From DATBVX01 sp963696675 (GTDB lineage: Bacteria; Pseudomonadota; Gammaproteobacteria; Steroidobacterales; Steroidobacteraceae), in assembly GCA_963696675.1 (NCBI GenBank), contig CAVOLM010000042.1, forward strand, positions 1 through 64,000: a stretch of 64,000 nt of DNA, given 5' to 3'. This document shows positions 9,170-20,458 of this stretch, piece after piece. Below the pieces are notes generated by a model. The model did not search any database and was not told the DNA's origin. It was given only the letters and a program-made list of their open reading frames with translations. The position numbers were made by a program, and so were the translations under genes. The number at the start of each line of letters is the position of its first letter. The first letter of the stretch is position 1.

Positions 9170-9637
9170 CTATTTCTTTGGGTTCTCCCTGCCGACGATG
9201 GGAAGTTCCGACACTTCGGCCGCGCCGGGCTCCGCGTAGAACCCGAGTCGACTTTCGGGCATCCACAAGTCGAGTGTGTCACCCGGACGCAGGGACGAAT
9301 ACTTCACTTGCTTGCCTTCCATCTTCAGGCTGGCGTCTTGCGCGGGGGCGAGCGTGACCACAGCGAGTGAGTCGCCACGCACATTCAGGACGTCCACGGA
9401 CACTTGGCCGTTCTTCACGCTCTTGACCTTGGTCACGAAATGCACCCACTTGGCGCCATCCTTCACCACGACCTCACGGCACGCTGGCGCCGCCTTCGGA
9501 TAGCGCTCCAGAAACTCGTGGCTGTAGTTGACATCCTTGATACAGCTGAGTTCTTGCTCTTTTGGCTCATCGGCCGCGAATGCCACGAACGGTACGGCCG
9601 CCAAGGCCAGCATCACCATCTTCCCGCATGTTTTCAT
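9170..9637 (-). CDS. Small exported protein of unknown function
   Basis: A 155-residue protein with a clear signal peptide (MKTCGKMVMLALAAVPFVAFA, cleavage after AFA near residue 21). The start at 9637 is chosen because AGGGGA sits just upstream; a longer frame to 9700 lacks such a site. The mature part has two cysteines (in ELSCIKD and AACREV-type context) that could form a disulfide, and ends in a charged tail. I recognise no domain. It is monocistronic, with a strong hairpin downstream. A periplasmic location is inferred from the signal. Confidence 0.62.
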   Translation of the reverse strand: MKTCGKMVMLALAAVPFVAFAADEPKEQELSCIKDVNYSHEFLERYPKAAPACREVVVKDGAKWVHFVTKVKSVKNGQVSVDVLNVRGDSLAVVTLAPAQDASLKMEGKQVKYSSLRPGDTLDLWMPESRLGFYAEPGAAEVSELPIVGRENPKK

Positions 9638-9810
9638 ATTGATTCCCCTTTGGAGACCTAACCAGTGCGAGCTAGCGAGAATACTACAGACCGCCTTCAT
9701 CCACGGAACTAGTCCTTTGGTGCATGCCGAACGGCAAAGGCCTGAACCTGAGCCAGGGCTTCAGGCGTGCCACCCAGGGCCCGACCGCTACGGCCCCAGA
9801 CCGCCTCAGC

Positions 9811-9816
9811 TATAAT
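9811..9816 (+). promoter_or_regulatory. -10 box upstream of tRNA-Leu
   Basis: A perfect TATAAT followed by a GC-rich discriminator (CCCGCCCC) lies 39 bases before tRNA-Leu. I see no convincing -35 box at 16-18 bases. Because tig begins only 75 bases after the tRNA, this promoter could also feed tig. Confidence 0.5.
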
Positions 9817-9854
9817 CCCGCCCCTGAATTTCGCACGGCTGGAGTGATTCGCGG

Positions 9855-9939
9855 GCGAAAGTGGCGGAACTGGTAGACGCGCCGGCCTTAGGAGCCGGTG
9901 GGGTAACCCGTGAGAGTTCGAGTCTCTCCTTTCGCACCA
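9855..9939 (+). tRNA. tRNA-Leu (anticodon TAG)
   Basis: An 85-base class II tRNA with a long variable arm (GGTGGGGTAACCC region), acceptor GCGAAAG/CTTTCGC, encoded CCA, and anticodon TAG in the loop CTTAGGA. Confidence 0.95.
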
Positions 9940-10014
9940 GTCTGCCAGCAATTCCCTCAAGAGAGAGCCTTGAGTGTCTGCCGGGATCTGTCCAATACCT
10001 GAGGTTCGGGAGCG

Positions 10015-11310
10015 ATGATGGTTTCAGTTCAATCGACGGGAGCGCTCGAGCGGCGCATGGAAGTCGCGGTTCCCGCGTCCCGGATTGAGAAGGAGGTCGA
10101 TGAGCGGCTGCGGACGGTAAGCCGAACCGCACGCCTCAAGGGTTTTCGCCCGGGTAAGGCACCGCTCAAGGTCATCCGGCAGCAATTCGGCAGCCAGATT
10201 CACCGCGAAGTCGTGAGCGAGCTCCTGCAGTCGAGCTTCACCGAAGCAGTGACGGAGCGGAAACTGAACCCGGCCGGCGGACCGCGCATCGAGCCTATCA
10301 GTGTCGGTGAGGGCCAGGATCTCAAGTACACGGCGATCTTCGAAGTCTTCCCGGAAGTCACGATCAAGGGTCTTGACAGCATCAGCATCGAACGACCGGT
10401 CGCGAACGTCACCGATGAAGACGTCGACGTGATGATCGAAAGCCTCCGCAAGCAGCGCCCGAACTGGAAGGCTGCAGAGCGCGGGTCGCGCACGGGTGAC
10501 CGCGTGACGATCGACTTTACGGGTACGATTGACGGCACGCCGTTCGACGGCGGCAAGGGCGAAGATGTCGCCATCACGCTGGGCGAAGGACGCATGTTGC
10601 CGGAGTTTGAATCCGGGCTGATCGGCAGAGACGCCGGCGCGCAGGCCTCCATCAGCGTGCGCTTTCCGGACGATTATCATTCCAAGTCGATCGCGGGCAA
10701 GACCGCGCAGTTCGAAGTCACCGTAAAAAAAGTCGAGGAACCCGAGCTGCCGCCGCTCGATGAAGAGTTCTGTGCTGCGTACGGCGTGGCCGAAGGCGGG
10801 GTTGCGAAGCTGCGCGAGGAAGTGAGCGAGAACATGCGCCGCGAGCTGGAGCAGAACGTGCGCACGCGCCTGAAGGCGCAGGCGCTCGACCGGCTCGTTG
10901 CGGCCAATCCGATCGAGCTGCCGGCCGCTCTGGTCGAATCGCAAGTCCGCGAGATGCAGCTCGATACCGCCCGTCGCATGGGGGCCCGCGATGCGTCCCA
11001 GATCCCGGCGCGGGATCCTTTCGTCGAGCCGGCACGTCGGCGTGTAGCCCTGGGGCTGCTGATCAACGAGATCATCAAAACCGAGAAAATCGAGCTGGAC
11101 CAGGCGAAGGTTGCTGCGCGGCTCGATGACATTGTTTCTACATATAAAGACCCACAGGAGGCGCTGCGCGCCTATCGCCAGAACCGGGAAGCGATGCAGC
11201 AGGTCGAGATGCTGGTGCTAGAAGACCAGGTCGTGGACTGGCTGCTGGGTCGCGTCAAGACCACGGACCAGCCGACGAACTTCAAGGCCGTCATGAATTT
11301 CGGGAACTGA
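10015..11310 (+). CDS. tig: Trigger factor, ribosome-associated chaperone
   Basis: A peptidyl-prolyl isomerase chaperone that binds nascent chains at the ribosome exit tunnel. The ribosome-binding signature GFRPGKAP is at residues 43-50. The FKBP-like domain spans about 155-245 (GDRVTIDFTGTIDG, with VAITLGEGRMLPEFE) and the C-terminal helical cradle fills the rest. The 431-residue length is normal. Two ATGs stand in tandem at 10015 and 10018; the second could be used. It is followed by clpP, clpX and lon, the usual gammaproteobacterial protein-quality-control block. The frame is clean. Confidence 0.96.
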   Translation: MMVSVQSTGALERRMEVAVPASRIEKEVDERLRTVSRTARLKGFRPGKAPLKVIRQQFGSQIHREVVSELLQSSFTEAVTERKLNPAGGPRIEPISVGEGQDLKYTAIFEVFPEVTIKGLDSISIERPVANVTDEDVDVMIESLRKQRPNWKAAERGSRTGDRVTIDFTGTIDGTPFDGGKGEDVAITLGEGRMLPEFESGLIGRDAGAQASISVRFPDDYHSKSIAGKTAQFEVTVKKVEEPELPPLDEEFCAAYGVAEGGVAKLREEVSENMRRELEQNVRTRLKAQALDRLVAANPIELPAALVESQVREMQLDTARRMGARDASQIPARDPFVEPARRRVALGLLINEIIKTEKIELDQAKVAARLDDIVSTYKDPQEALRAYRQNREAMQQVEMLVLEDQVVDWLLGRVKTTDQPTNFKAVMNFGN

Positions 11311-11366
11311 GCCAACGAACAGCGATACCCCTTGTCCTAGCATGTAATCGTACCAATACCTGAACC

Positions 11367-12005
11367 ATGAAAACGCCAAACACTCGCGCGCTGAACCTGG
11401 TCCCAATGGTCGTCGAGCAGACGGCCCGCGGGGAAAGGGCTTATGACATCTATTCACGCCTGCTCAAGGAGCGCGTGATCTTCATCGTCGGTGAGATTGA
11501 GAGTCACATGGCGAACCTGGTGGTCGCCCAGCTGTTGTTCCTGGAATCTGAGAATCCCGAGAAGGACTTGGCCCTCTACATCAACAGTCCCGGCGGCGAA
11601 GTGAGCGCCGGCCTCGCGATCTACGACACCATGCAGTTCATCCGGCCTTCAGTTAGCACGATCTGCATTGGCATGGCCGCCAGCATGGGTGCCGTGCTGC
11701 TGGCCGGGGGCGCGAAGGGCAAGCGCTACGCGCTGCCCCATTCGCGCGTCATGATTCATCAGCCCTTGGGCGGCTTTCATGGGCAGGCGGCCGACATCGA
11801 CATTCATGCCCGCGAAATACTGGACACTCGGGATCGCCTGAACAACATTCTTGCCAAGCACACCGGGCAGCCCATCGACAAGATCAGGCAGGATAGCGAT
11901 CGGGACAACTTCATGAGCGGGGAGGCAGCCGTGAAGTACGGAATCATCGATCACGTTCTGGAGTCGCGTGGCGACCTGCCGCTCGAGGCAGCAGCGAAGA
12001 CTTGA
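11367..12005 (+). CDS. clpP: ATP-dependent Clp protease proteolytic subunit
   Basis: The serine peptidase subunit that assembles into a double heptameric chamber and degrades substrates unfolded by ClpX or ClpA. The catalytic triad is Ser106 (GMAASMGA), His131 (MIHQP) and Asp180 by family spacing. The length (212 residues, including a short propeptide) is typical. It lies 56 bases after tig. In that gap, CTTGTCC (11331-11337) and CCAATACC (11353-11360) faintly resemble a heat-shock promoter, but the match is too weak to list separately. Confidence 0.96.
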   Translation: MKTPNTRALNLVPMVVEQTARGERAYDIYSRLLKERVIFIVGEIESHMANLVVAQLLFLESENPEKDLALYINSPGGEVSAGLAIYDTMQFIRPSVSTICIGMAASMGAVLLAGGAKGKRYALPHSRVMIHQPLGGFHGQAADIDIHAREILDTRDRLNNILAKHTGQPIDKIRQDSDRDNFMSGEAAVKYGIIDHVLESRGDLPLEAAAKT

Positions 12006-12043
12006 ACGGAGTCTTGGATCCGGACTCAGGGCTTCCCCGAGTT

Positions 12044-12073
12044 TTGCGTTCGGGGCGTCCCGCGTGCTATAAG
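12044..12073 (+). promoter_or_regulatory. Candidate promoter of clpX
   Basis: TATAAG at 12068-12073 with TTGCGT 18 bases upstream at 12044-12049. A small hairpin (CCCCGA 12035-12040 with TCGGGG 12050-12055) overlaps it and could terminate clpP transcripts. Confidence 0.35.
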
Positions 12074-12139
12074 TTTGCGCAACTGTTCGCGCGTAAGCGC
12101 ATGATTTCTTAAAGGGTCACACCGACACCGGGACCGCGG

Positions 12140-13459
<1,320 letters not shown>

Positions 13460-13496
13460 GCCTGGCACCGTTTCCGAGACCCTGGGCGCTGCCCGG

Positions 13497-13523
13497 TTGA
13501 AAAGCAGCGCGCGAACCCTCACT
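13497..13523 (+). promoter_or_regulatory. Candidate heat-shock (sigma-32) promoter of lon
   Basis: TTGAAAA at 13497-13503 matches the sigma-32 -35 element well. CCCTCACT at 13516-13523, after a 12-base spacer, is a weaker -10 element. lon is a classical sigma-32 target, and the GTG start lies 77 bases downstream. Confidence 0.38.
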
Positions 13524-13599
13524 GTCCGCCCAAGCTTGCCGGTTCTCCCCCTGAACGCAGCATGCCGCGAGCGCCGCCGCGGCTCCAAGGATTGACATC

Positions 13600-16045
13600 G
13601 TGACTACTGAAGCCGCCGAGATCGAGAAACCTCCAGCGAACGTCGTGCCGGTTCTGCCGCTGCGCGATGTGGTCGTCTATCCCCACATGGTGATCCCGCT
13701 GTTCGTCGGCCGGGAGAAATCCATCCTGGCGCTGGATCTCGCGATGAAAGCCGACAAGCGCATCGTGCTCATCGCGCAGAAGCAGGCCGATGTCGATGAT
13801 CCAAAAGCAGACGACCTGTACCGAATCGGCACGGTCGCGACGATCCTGCAGCTGCTGAAGCTCCCGGATGGCACCGTCAAGGTGCTGGTGGAAGGCGTCG
13901 AGCGCACGCGCATCGACAAGCTGTACTCGGGCGAAATGTTCGCCTCTGAGATCACCGCGCTTCCCGACGTCGAACAGTATGACGAGCGCGAGATGGACGT
14001 TTTGACGCGCTCGGTGATTTCGCAGTTCGAGCAGTACGTCAAGCTCAACAAGAAGGTGCCGCCGGAAATTCTCACCTCGCTCGCCGGCATCGAGCAGCCC
14101 GGACGCCTGGCCGACACCGTTGCGGCCCACATGTCGCTGAAGCTCGGTGAGAAGCAGAAAGTTCTCGAGATCCAGGACGTACGCAAGCGCCTGGAGCACC
14201 TGCTCGCCGTCATCGAAGGTGAAATGGACGTGCTGCAGATCGAGAAGCGCATCCGTGGCCGCGTCAAGCAGCAGATGGAGAAGAGCCAGCGCGAGTACTA
14301 CCTCAACGAGCAGATGAAGGCGATCCAGAAGGAACTGGGCGAGATGGAGGACAGCCCGAACGAGCTGGCCGAGCTCGAGCAGAAGATCGCCAAGGCCGGG
14401 ATGAGCAAGGAAGCGCGCGACAAGGCCACCGCGGAGCTCAACAAGCTCAAGCTCATGTCACCGATGTCGGCGGAAGCCACCGTGGTGCGCAACTACGTCG
14501 ACTGGCTGGTGAAGGTGCCGTGGAAGAAGCGCACCAAGGTGCACAAGGACATTGTGCGCGCTGAGAAGGTGCTGGACGAAGATCACTATGGGCTCGAGAA
14601 GGTCAAGGAGCGCATCGTCGAGTACCTCGCGGTTCAGCAGCGTGTGAATACGCTCAAGGGCCCGATCCTCTGTCTCGTCGGTCCTCCGGGCGTCGGCAAG
14701 ACCTCCCTGGGCCAGAGCATCGCGCGCGCGACCAATCGCAAGTTCGTGCGTATGTCATTGGGTGGCGTGCGTGATGAGGCGGAAATCCGCGGTCATCGAC
14801 GCACGTACATCGGCTCGATGCCGGGAAAGATCATCCAGAACATGGCGAAGGCGTCGGTTCACAACCCGCTCTTCCTGCTGGATGAAGTCGACAAGATGGC
14901 GATGGACTTCCGTGGCGATCCCGTCTTCGGCGCTGCTCGAAGTGCTGGACCCCGAGCAGAACTCCTCGTTCAACGACCATTACCTGGAAGTGGATTTCGA
15001 TCTATCGCAGGTGATGTTCGTGTGCACGGCGAACAGCCTCAACATTCCGCCGCCGCTCCTCGATCGCATGGAAACGATCCGCATCCCGGGTTACACCGAG
15101 GATGAGAAGCTCAACATCGCGCGCCGGTATCTGTTGCCGAAGCAGATCAAGAACAACGGGCTCAAGCCCTCGGAGCTCAAGGTTTCCGACGGCTCGATTC
15201 TCGACATGATCCGCTACTACTCGCGTGAAGCGGGCGTGCGCAATCTCGAGCGCGAGATTTCCAAGATCTGCCGCAAGGCGGTGAAGCAACTGCTGCTCAA
15301 GCCGTCCGATAAGGCGATTAACGTCACACCGCGCAGCCTCGACAAGTATCTCGGCGTGCGCCGGTTCCGCTACGGCAAGGCGGAGGAGGCCGATCACATC
15401 GGCCAGGTCACGGGGCTCGCATGGACCGAAGTGGGCGGCGAGCTGCTGACGATCGAAGCCGCGGTGGTTGCGGGCAAGGGGAAGCTGATTCACACCGGCC
15501 AGCTCGGCGAGGTCATGCAGGAGTCGATCCAGGCCGCCATGACCGTGGTCCGCAGCCGAGCGCAGGTGCTCGGGCTCGACCAGGATTTCTATCAGAAGAA
15601 CGACGTGCACATTCACGTGCCGGAAGGTGCGACGCCGAAAGATGGCCCGAGCGCGGGCATCGGCATGTGCACTGCGTTGGTGTCGGCGTTGACGCGCATT
15701 CCAGTCCGTTCGGATGTGGCGATGACCGGCGAAATCACCCTGCGCGGTGAAGTGCTCCCGATCGGCGGGTTGAAAGAGAAACTCCTGGCCGCGCATCGCG
15801 GTGGCATCACGACGGTACTGATCCCGGACGAGAACACCAAGGACCTCGTGGAGATTCCGGCCAACATCAAGGAAAAGCTGCAGATCAAGCCGGTGAAGTG
15901 GATCGACGAGGTGTTGCAGGTGGCGATGCGCAACATGCCGCAACCCGTCGTCGGCGCAGAACCCGAAGCCGCCGAGGGAGAGAAGCCGCGCCTGGTCGCG
16001 GTCAGCGACAAGCGTGTGCGACGGTCAGGGAAACGGGCACACTGA
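13600..16045 (+). CDS. lon: ATP-dependent Lon protease; one frameshift
   Basis: A AAA+ serine protease that degrades misfolded and regulatory proteins. The domain order is complete: LON substrate-binding domain (residues 10-205), coiled coil, AAA+ domain with Walker A GPPGVGKT near 361, and the protease domain with catalytic Ser684 in KDGPSAGIGM and its partner lysine in GGLKEKLLAAHRGG. Translation starts at GTG 13600. An extra C in the CCC run at 14930-14932 shifts the frame; without it FRGDPSSALLEVLDPEQN reads through and the protein is about 814 residues. The placement in a homopolymer and the perfect conservation on both sides argue for a sequence error. Confidence 0.94.
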
Positions 16046-16054
16046 AGGCTCCGT

Positions 16055-16081
16055 GGCCGGGCGTCGTTGAACGGCCCGGCC
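16055..16081 (+). terminator. Probable lon terminator
   Basis: GGCCGGGC (16055-16062) pairs with GCCCGGCC (16074-16081) in a perfect 8-bp stem, ten bases after the lon stop, followed by a pyrimidine-rich stretch (TCTCCCCTT). It overlaps the -35 box of the tRNA-Val promoter. Confidence 0.5.
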
Positions 16082-16095
16082 TCTCCCCTTACACT
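16067..16095 (+). promoter_or_regulatory. Promoter of tRNA-Val/tRNA-Asp
   Basis: TTGAAC (16067-16072), a 17-base spacer and TACACT (16090-16095), followed by a GC-rich discriminator (ACGCGCCCTCCC). The -35 box lies in the loop and arm of the lon hairpin. Confidence 0.5.
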
Positions 16096-16125
16096 ACGCG
16101 CCCTCCCAGATTGGCTAGTTGAATC

Positions 16126-16201
16126 GGGTGCTTAGCTCAGCTGGGAGAGCGTCGCCCTTACAAGGCGAAGGTCGGGGGTTCGATCCCCTCAGCACCCACC
16201 A
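16126..16201 (+). tRNA. tRNA-Val (anticodon TAC)
   Basis: A 76-base cloverleaf with acceptor GGGTGCT/AGCACCC, encoded CCA, and anticodon TAC in the loop CTTACAA. Confidence 0.95.
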
Positions 16202-16205
16202 AATC

Positions 16206-16282
16206 GGAGCGGTAGTTCAGTTGGTTAGAATACCGGCCTGTCACGCCGGGGGTCGCGGGTTCGAGTCCCGTCCGCTCCGCCA
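16206..16282 (+). tRNA. tRNA-Asp (anticodon GTC)
   Basis: A 77-base cloverleaf with acceptor GGAGCGG/CCGCTCC, encoded CCA and anticodon GTC. It starts 4 bases after tRNA-Val and marks the left border of the polysaccharide locus. The 226 bases that follow contain only a 7-bp hairpin (16415-16421/16429-16435) and a lone TACAAT (16393-16398). Confidence 0.95.
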
Positions 16283-16508
16283 ACGTTCATGCGACGGTTG
16301 CGCCAGCAAGTATGTCGGTAGAGCCAGCGCCGTTCGCTTCGGATGGCTCGGCAACTAGCTGCTGTCAGCGCCGCAACTGGCTCCAGCTTCAGTACAATCG
16401 CGCACTTGTGCTCGGGCAGCGAGGATAGCGCTGCCTCTGACACACACGGCTATCGCGAGGCAGGGGATCTGCGTCGCGAGGACCCAACGAAGGGCAACAA
16501 AAATTCCG

Positions 16509-19440
16509 ATGCGATTCATTCCAAGGCTCATTCATCCGCTTGTGGCTGGGGCCCTGTTCGCCATCGGTTGTCTCCAACCCTATTGGGCCGGCGCTCAGAC
16601 TCCGACGCCCAGCGCGGAGGAGTTGGAATTGCTACGGAACCTGACGCCCGAACAACGGGCGGAGATTCTCCGGCAGATCACAGGTCGTGGAGATGTGTCC
16701 GACGACTCCCGGACCCGTAGCGAGCGCGAGCGGGAGGACACCTCGCGCGACGATTCGACGCGGGTGCGTTCGATCGACCGGGACCTCACTGAAGAGGAGG
16801 AAGAGGAAAGTCAGCGCGGCGTGCCGGTGCTCAAGGGCAATGACACTGTCATTATTCGAATCGACTTACCGCAAGGACCGCAGAGCCAGACCATAGCGCC
16901 CGTACAACCTGCCGCTCCTGGCGGACAGAACACCGCACCCCAGGCTCAAGGGCCGCAGGTGGGCGTGGTTCCGGGAACACCGATTCGGGGGACTACTAAC
17001 CGAGCAGCTAACGGCGCAACGTGCGCTCGAACTGTCCGAAGAAGAACGCGAGCGGCTTGGCAAGCTGATCGAGCTAGTGCGATCGCGTAATCCCTACCGA
17101 CTGTCGCCGGAAGGCGTGTTGCAGCTGCCGGGATTTGCAGACATTCCGCTGGCGGGACTGACCGAATTTCAGGCCACTATCCGCCTGCAGGCGGATCCGG
17201 AGTTGCGTGGTCTCAACATCGCGCTGATTCGTCTTCCACTCAGGAAAATTGGCACGGAAGCGCTGAAGCCATTCGGCTACGACCTGTTCGATCATGCCCC
17301 GTCGACATTCGCGCCAGTAACGAACGTTCCCGTGCCCGCCGACTACGTAGTGGGGCCCGGCGATGAATTGGAGGTGCAGTTGTATGGTAACCAGAACCGT
17401 ACCCTGCGACTGGTAGTAGGGCGCGATGGTCGAGTGAACTTCCCGGAACTCGGTCCCATCAGCGTTGGTGGGCAGCCCTTTACCAACGTGAAGGAAGGAA
17501 TCGAGTCCCGCGTAGGACGTCAAATGATCGGCGTGCATGCGAGTGTGTCCATGGGTGACACGCGCGCGATCCGCGTGTTCGTCCTGGGCGAAGTCAGACG
17601 CCCTGGTTCGTACACGATCAGTGGACTTGGCACGATGGCGTCGGCGCTGTTCGCGGCAGGCGGTGTCAAGCCGATCGGTTCATTGCGCAACATTCAACTT
17701 CGCCGCCAGGGCGCGCTCGTGCGCAGTCTCGACCTCTACGACATGCTGATTCGTGGCAATACGAAGGATGTCGCGAAAGTCCTGCCGGGCGATGTCGTCT
17801 TCGTGCCTCCGGTCGGTCCGACGGTCACCGTGATCGGCGAAGTTCAGCGGCCGGCGATCTACGAGGTCAAGAAGGATCTCACTACCGTTGCGGACCTCGT
17901 CGAGCTCGCCGGTGGATTGACGCCGCAGGCGGATACGACCAAAGCGGCGCTGACGCGCATTGACGAGAATCAGAAGCGCGTGGTGCTCGAGGTGGAGCTG
18001 ACGCCGACTGGCATGCGTGCGCCGACTGCGCGCAACGGTGACATACTGAGCATTGCGCGGCTGAAGCCGACGCTCGATTCAGGCGTTGTGGTCGAGGGGC
18101 ACGTGTATTCGCCGGCGACCTACGCGTTTCGCGACGGCCTGCGACTATCCGATGTTATCCGCTCGGTCGACGAGCTCAAGCCCAACGCGGACCTGCACTA
18201 CGTACTGATTCGGCGCGAGTTGCCAACCAATCGCGAAATCACCGTGATATCGGCCGATCTCGGTGCGGCGCTCGCACAACCCAAGTCCAAGCCTGACCTG
18301 TTACTCATGCAGCGCGATCGCATCACGGTGTTCGACCTCGAATCCGGCCGGGATCGGATCATCCGACCGCTGATGAACGAGCTGCGTCTGCAGGCGAACA
18401 TGGACCGTCCGACGGAGACCGTGACCGTGGATGGCAAGGTCAAGGTACCTGGCGAGTATCCGCTCGAGTCAGGCATGACTGTGAGTGATCTCATCAGGGC
18501 CGGTGGCGGTCTGGGCGATTCGGCCTGGGGTTCCAAGGCGGAACTGACGCGCTATCGGGTAGAAGACGGCGACACGCGTCGAACCGAGCTGATCGAAGTG
18601 GATCTGGCCGCGGTGTTGCGCGGCGATGCGGGCGCCAACATGACGCTCTTGCCCTTCGACAGCTTGAGCATCAAGGAAACCCCCGAATGGGGGAAACAGG
18701 AGAACGTGACCCTGACCGGCGAATTCCGCTTCCCGGGCAGGTATTCGATCAGGCGCGGGGAGACGCTGCGATCAGTCATCGCGCGCGCGGGTGGTCTAAG
18801 CGACTACGCATTCGCGGAAGGCAGTGTGTTTACGCGGGAGGAGCTGCGCGAACGCGAACAGAAACAACTCGATCTGTTGGCCTCACGCGTGCAGAACGAT
18901 CTCGGCACTCTCGCTCTGCAAGCGGCAGCGGCGAATCAAGCCGGCGCGGGTACAGCGCTCACCGTGGGTCAGTCGCTGCTCGAGCAACTGCGGTCCTCGA
19001 AGGCTGTGGGCCGACTCGTGATCGACTTGCCGCGGGCGATACAGGCGCAGCCTGGATCCTCAGCCGACATCATCCTGCGAGACGGGGATCGGCTCATTGT
19101 GCCGAGATTCCAGCAGGAAGTTACGGTCATGGGTGAGGTGCAGACGACGACCTCGCACCTGTACGCTGACGAACTCACGCGCGACGACTACATAAGCCAG
19201 AGTGGTGGCGTGACGCAGCGTGCGAACGAAAGCAAGATTTATGTAGTGCGTGCGAATGGAAGTGTGGTCGCGAACGAGGGCGGGCGCTGGTTCAGCCGTG
19301 GCGGCGTCGATATCAGGCCCGGAGACACCATAGTTGTGCCGCTCGATACCGAGCGATTGCCCGCGCTGCCGTTCTGGCAGGCGGTAACGCAGATCCTCTA
19401 CAACGTGGCCATAGCGGTCGCGGCAATCAATTCGTTCTGA
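16509..19440 (+). CDS. SLBB-domain polysaccharide export protein; one frameshift
   Basis: A large outer-envelope polysaccharide export protein, about 976 residues when joined. The signal peptide occupies residues 1-30. An unusual low-complexity region follows (about 30-160), rich in Arg, Asp and Glu with a TEEEEEES patch, then Gln/Pro-rich sequence. A Poly_export domain comes next (VPADYVVGPGDELEVQLYG), then a series of SLBB domains, each with a pattern like VLGEVRRPGSY, VIGEVQRPAIY, VDGKVKVPGEY and LTGEFRFPGRY. A hydrophobic helix ends the protein. It is far longer than Wza (about 380). The two parts meet at a run of five G (16987-16991); dropping one G joins IRG to LLTEQLTAQRALELSEEE. First gene of the locus; it presumably forms or gates the export channel. 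Confidence 0.82.
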
Positions 19441-19485
19441 TGGTTCGAATTGCCCGAGGTATCAGTAGTAGTCTGTGCCGATTTG

Positions 19486-19514
19486 TTGACACGGTTCAGG
19501 GCTCTACCTAGACT
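19486..19514 (+). promoter_or_regulatory. Sigma-70 promoter upstream of the rfaH-like gene
   Basis: A perfect TTGACA (19486-19491), a 17-base spacer and TAGACT (19509-19514). Transcription would start near 19521, only nine bases before the annotated ATG at 19530, so the true start codon may lie a little further in. Confidence 0.55.
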
Positions 19515-19529
19515 GCAGGTCCTCGTTCA

Positions 19530-20105
19530 ATGGTTGAACGCATAGGGACCAGGGCCTTGTACGCGACGATCCCGACGATCTGCAACTTGCAGTCAGTCCT
19601 GCGCTGGTTCCTGGTGTTTACGAAGCCGTCCAGCGAGTGCACGGCGCAAGTAAATCTCGAGAGGCAAGGTTATCGGGTCTATTACCCGCGCCTGCTGCGG
19701 CCGTCGCTTTATCGCGGACGTTGGGTTGATCGAGTCGTCTCTCTCTTTCCGCGCTACCTGTTCGTGCAACTCGACCTCGGACGCCAGTCGATCAGTCCCG
19801 TGCGTTCCACCGTCGGTGTCGCCAGTATCGTGCGCTTCGGCCAGGAAACCGCGTTCGTCCCCGACGGAATCGTCGATGCGCTGTTCTGCAGGGCAGATCC
19901 TGAATCGGGGTTGCATCGCCTCAATATCCGCCGTCCGTTCGAGCCAGGTTCCCGCGTGAGCGTAATCGCTGGCGCGTTCGAGGGGCTCGAGGGGATCTTC
20001 GAGCGCGAAGCCGGGGAGGATCGCGCCGTTATCCTGCTCAACCTTCTGGGCCGCAGCACGCCTGTTGTTGTGCGCTCCGGATTCGTCGTCCCTATCACGG
20101 CTTGA
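19530..20105 (+). CDS. rfaH: RfaH-like transcription antiterminator (NusG paralogue)
   Basis: A specialised NusG paralogue that rides on RNA polymerase and prevents early termination in long surface-glycan operons. The NGN domain spans about residues 24-125, with WFLVFTKPSSE, LFPRYLFVQLD and GVASIVRFG, all close to E. coli RfaH. The C-terminal KOW domain has GAFEGLEGIF and ILLNLLG, again the RfaH variant and not general NusG. The first ~23 residues have no counterpart in the family; with the promoter so close, translation may begin later, for instance at the TTG near 19584. It sits between the export gene and the biosynthetic genes, and an ops-like element lies about 460 bases downstream. Confidence 0.85.
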   Translation: MVERIGTRALYATIPTICNLQSVLRWFLVFTKPSSECTAQVNLERQGYRVYYPRLLRPSLYRGRWVDRVVSLFPRYLFVQLDLGRQSISPVRSTVGVASIVRFGQETAFVPDGIVDALFCRADPESGLHRLNIRRPFEPGSRVSVIAGAFEGLEGIFEREAGEDRAVILLNLLGRSTPVVVRSGFVVPITA

Positions 20106-20109
20106 GCCG

Positions 20110-20457
20110 ATGCCGACCGACATGCATTACAAGTTGATGCGTCTGCTCGATGCCAATCCGGGCATGAGCCAACGCGAGGCGGCGCGCAAGCTGGGCGTGA
20201 GCCTGGGTAAAGTGAACTACTGCTTGCAGGCCCTGATGCGCCGGGGCTGGATCAAAGCCAGCAACTTCAAGAACAGCCAGAACAAGGCCGCCTATCTATA
20301 CGTGCTCACGCCGCGTGGCTTGCAGGGCAAGGCGAGCCTCACGATTGAGTACTTGAAGGAGAGGATGCGCGAGTACGAAGCGCTGCGCATCGAGATCGAG
20401 CAAATGCGTCGCGAATCCGAGGGCAGCGACCCCGGCGCAGGCGCGAAGCCTGGTTGA
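20110..20457 (+). CDS. MarR-type regulator of the EPS-associated family
   Basis: A 115-residue winged-helix protein matching the MarR family EPS-associated regulators found in exopolysaccharide loci. The helix-turn-helix is at about residues 19-48 (MSQREAARKLGVSLGKVNYC), the wing contains the NKAAYLYVLTPRGLQGK segment, and the C-terminal helix (EYLKERMREYEALRIEIEQM) looks like a dimerisation coiled coil. The start at 20110 gives the standard family N-terminus and lies five bases after the rfaH-like stop, so the two are probably co-translated. Its target is unknown; control of this locus is inferred from position. Confidence 0.82.
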   Translation: MPTDMHYKLMRLLDANPGMSQREAARKLGVSLGKVNYCLQALMRRGWIKASNFKNSQNKAAYLYVLTPRGLQGKASLTIEYLKERMREYEALRIEIEQMRRESEGSDPGAGAKPG

Positions 20458-20458
20458 G

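Noticed and set aside
11331..11360. Sigma-32 promoter before clpP
   Set aside because: Both elements match the consensus poorly; mentioned only in the clpP entry.
14930..14932. Programmed frameshift in lon
   Set aside because: No slippery heptamer or downstream stimulatory structure seen, lon is not known to use one, and the extra base is in a homopolymer like the other breaks in the window.
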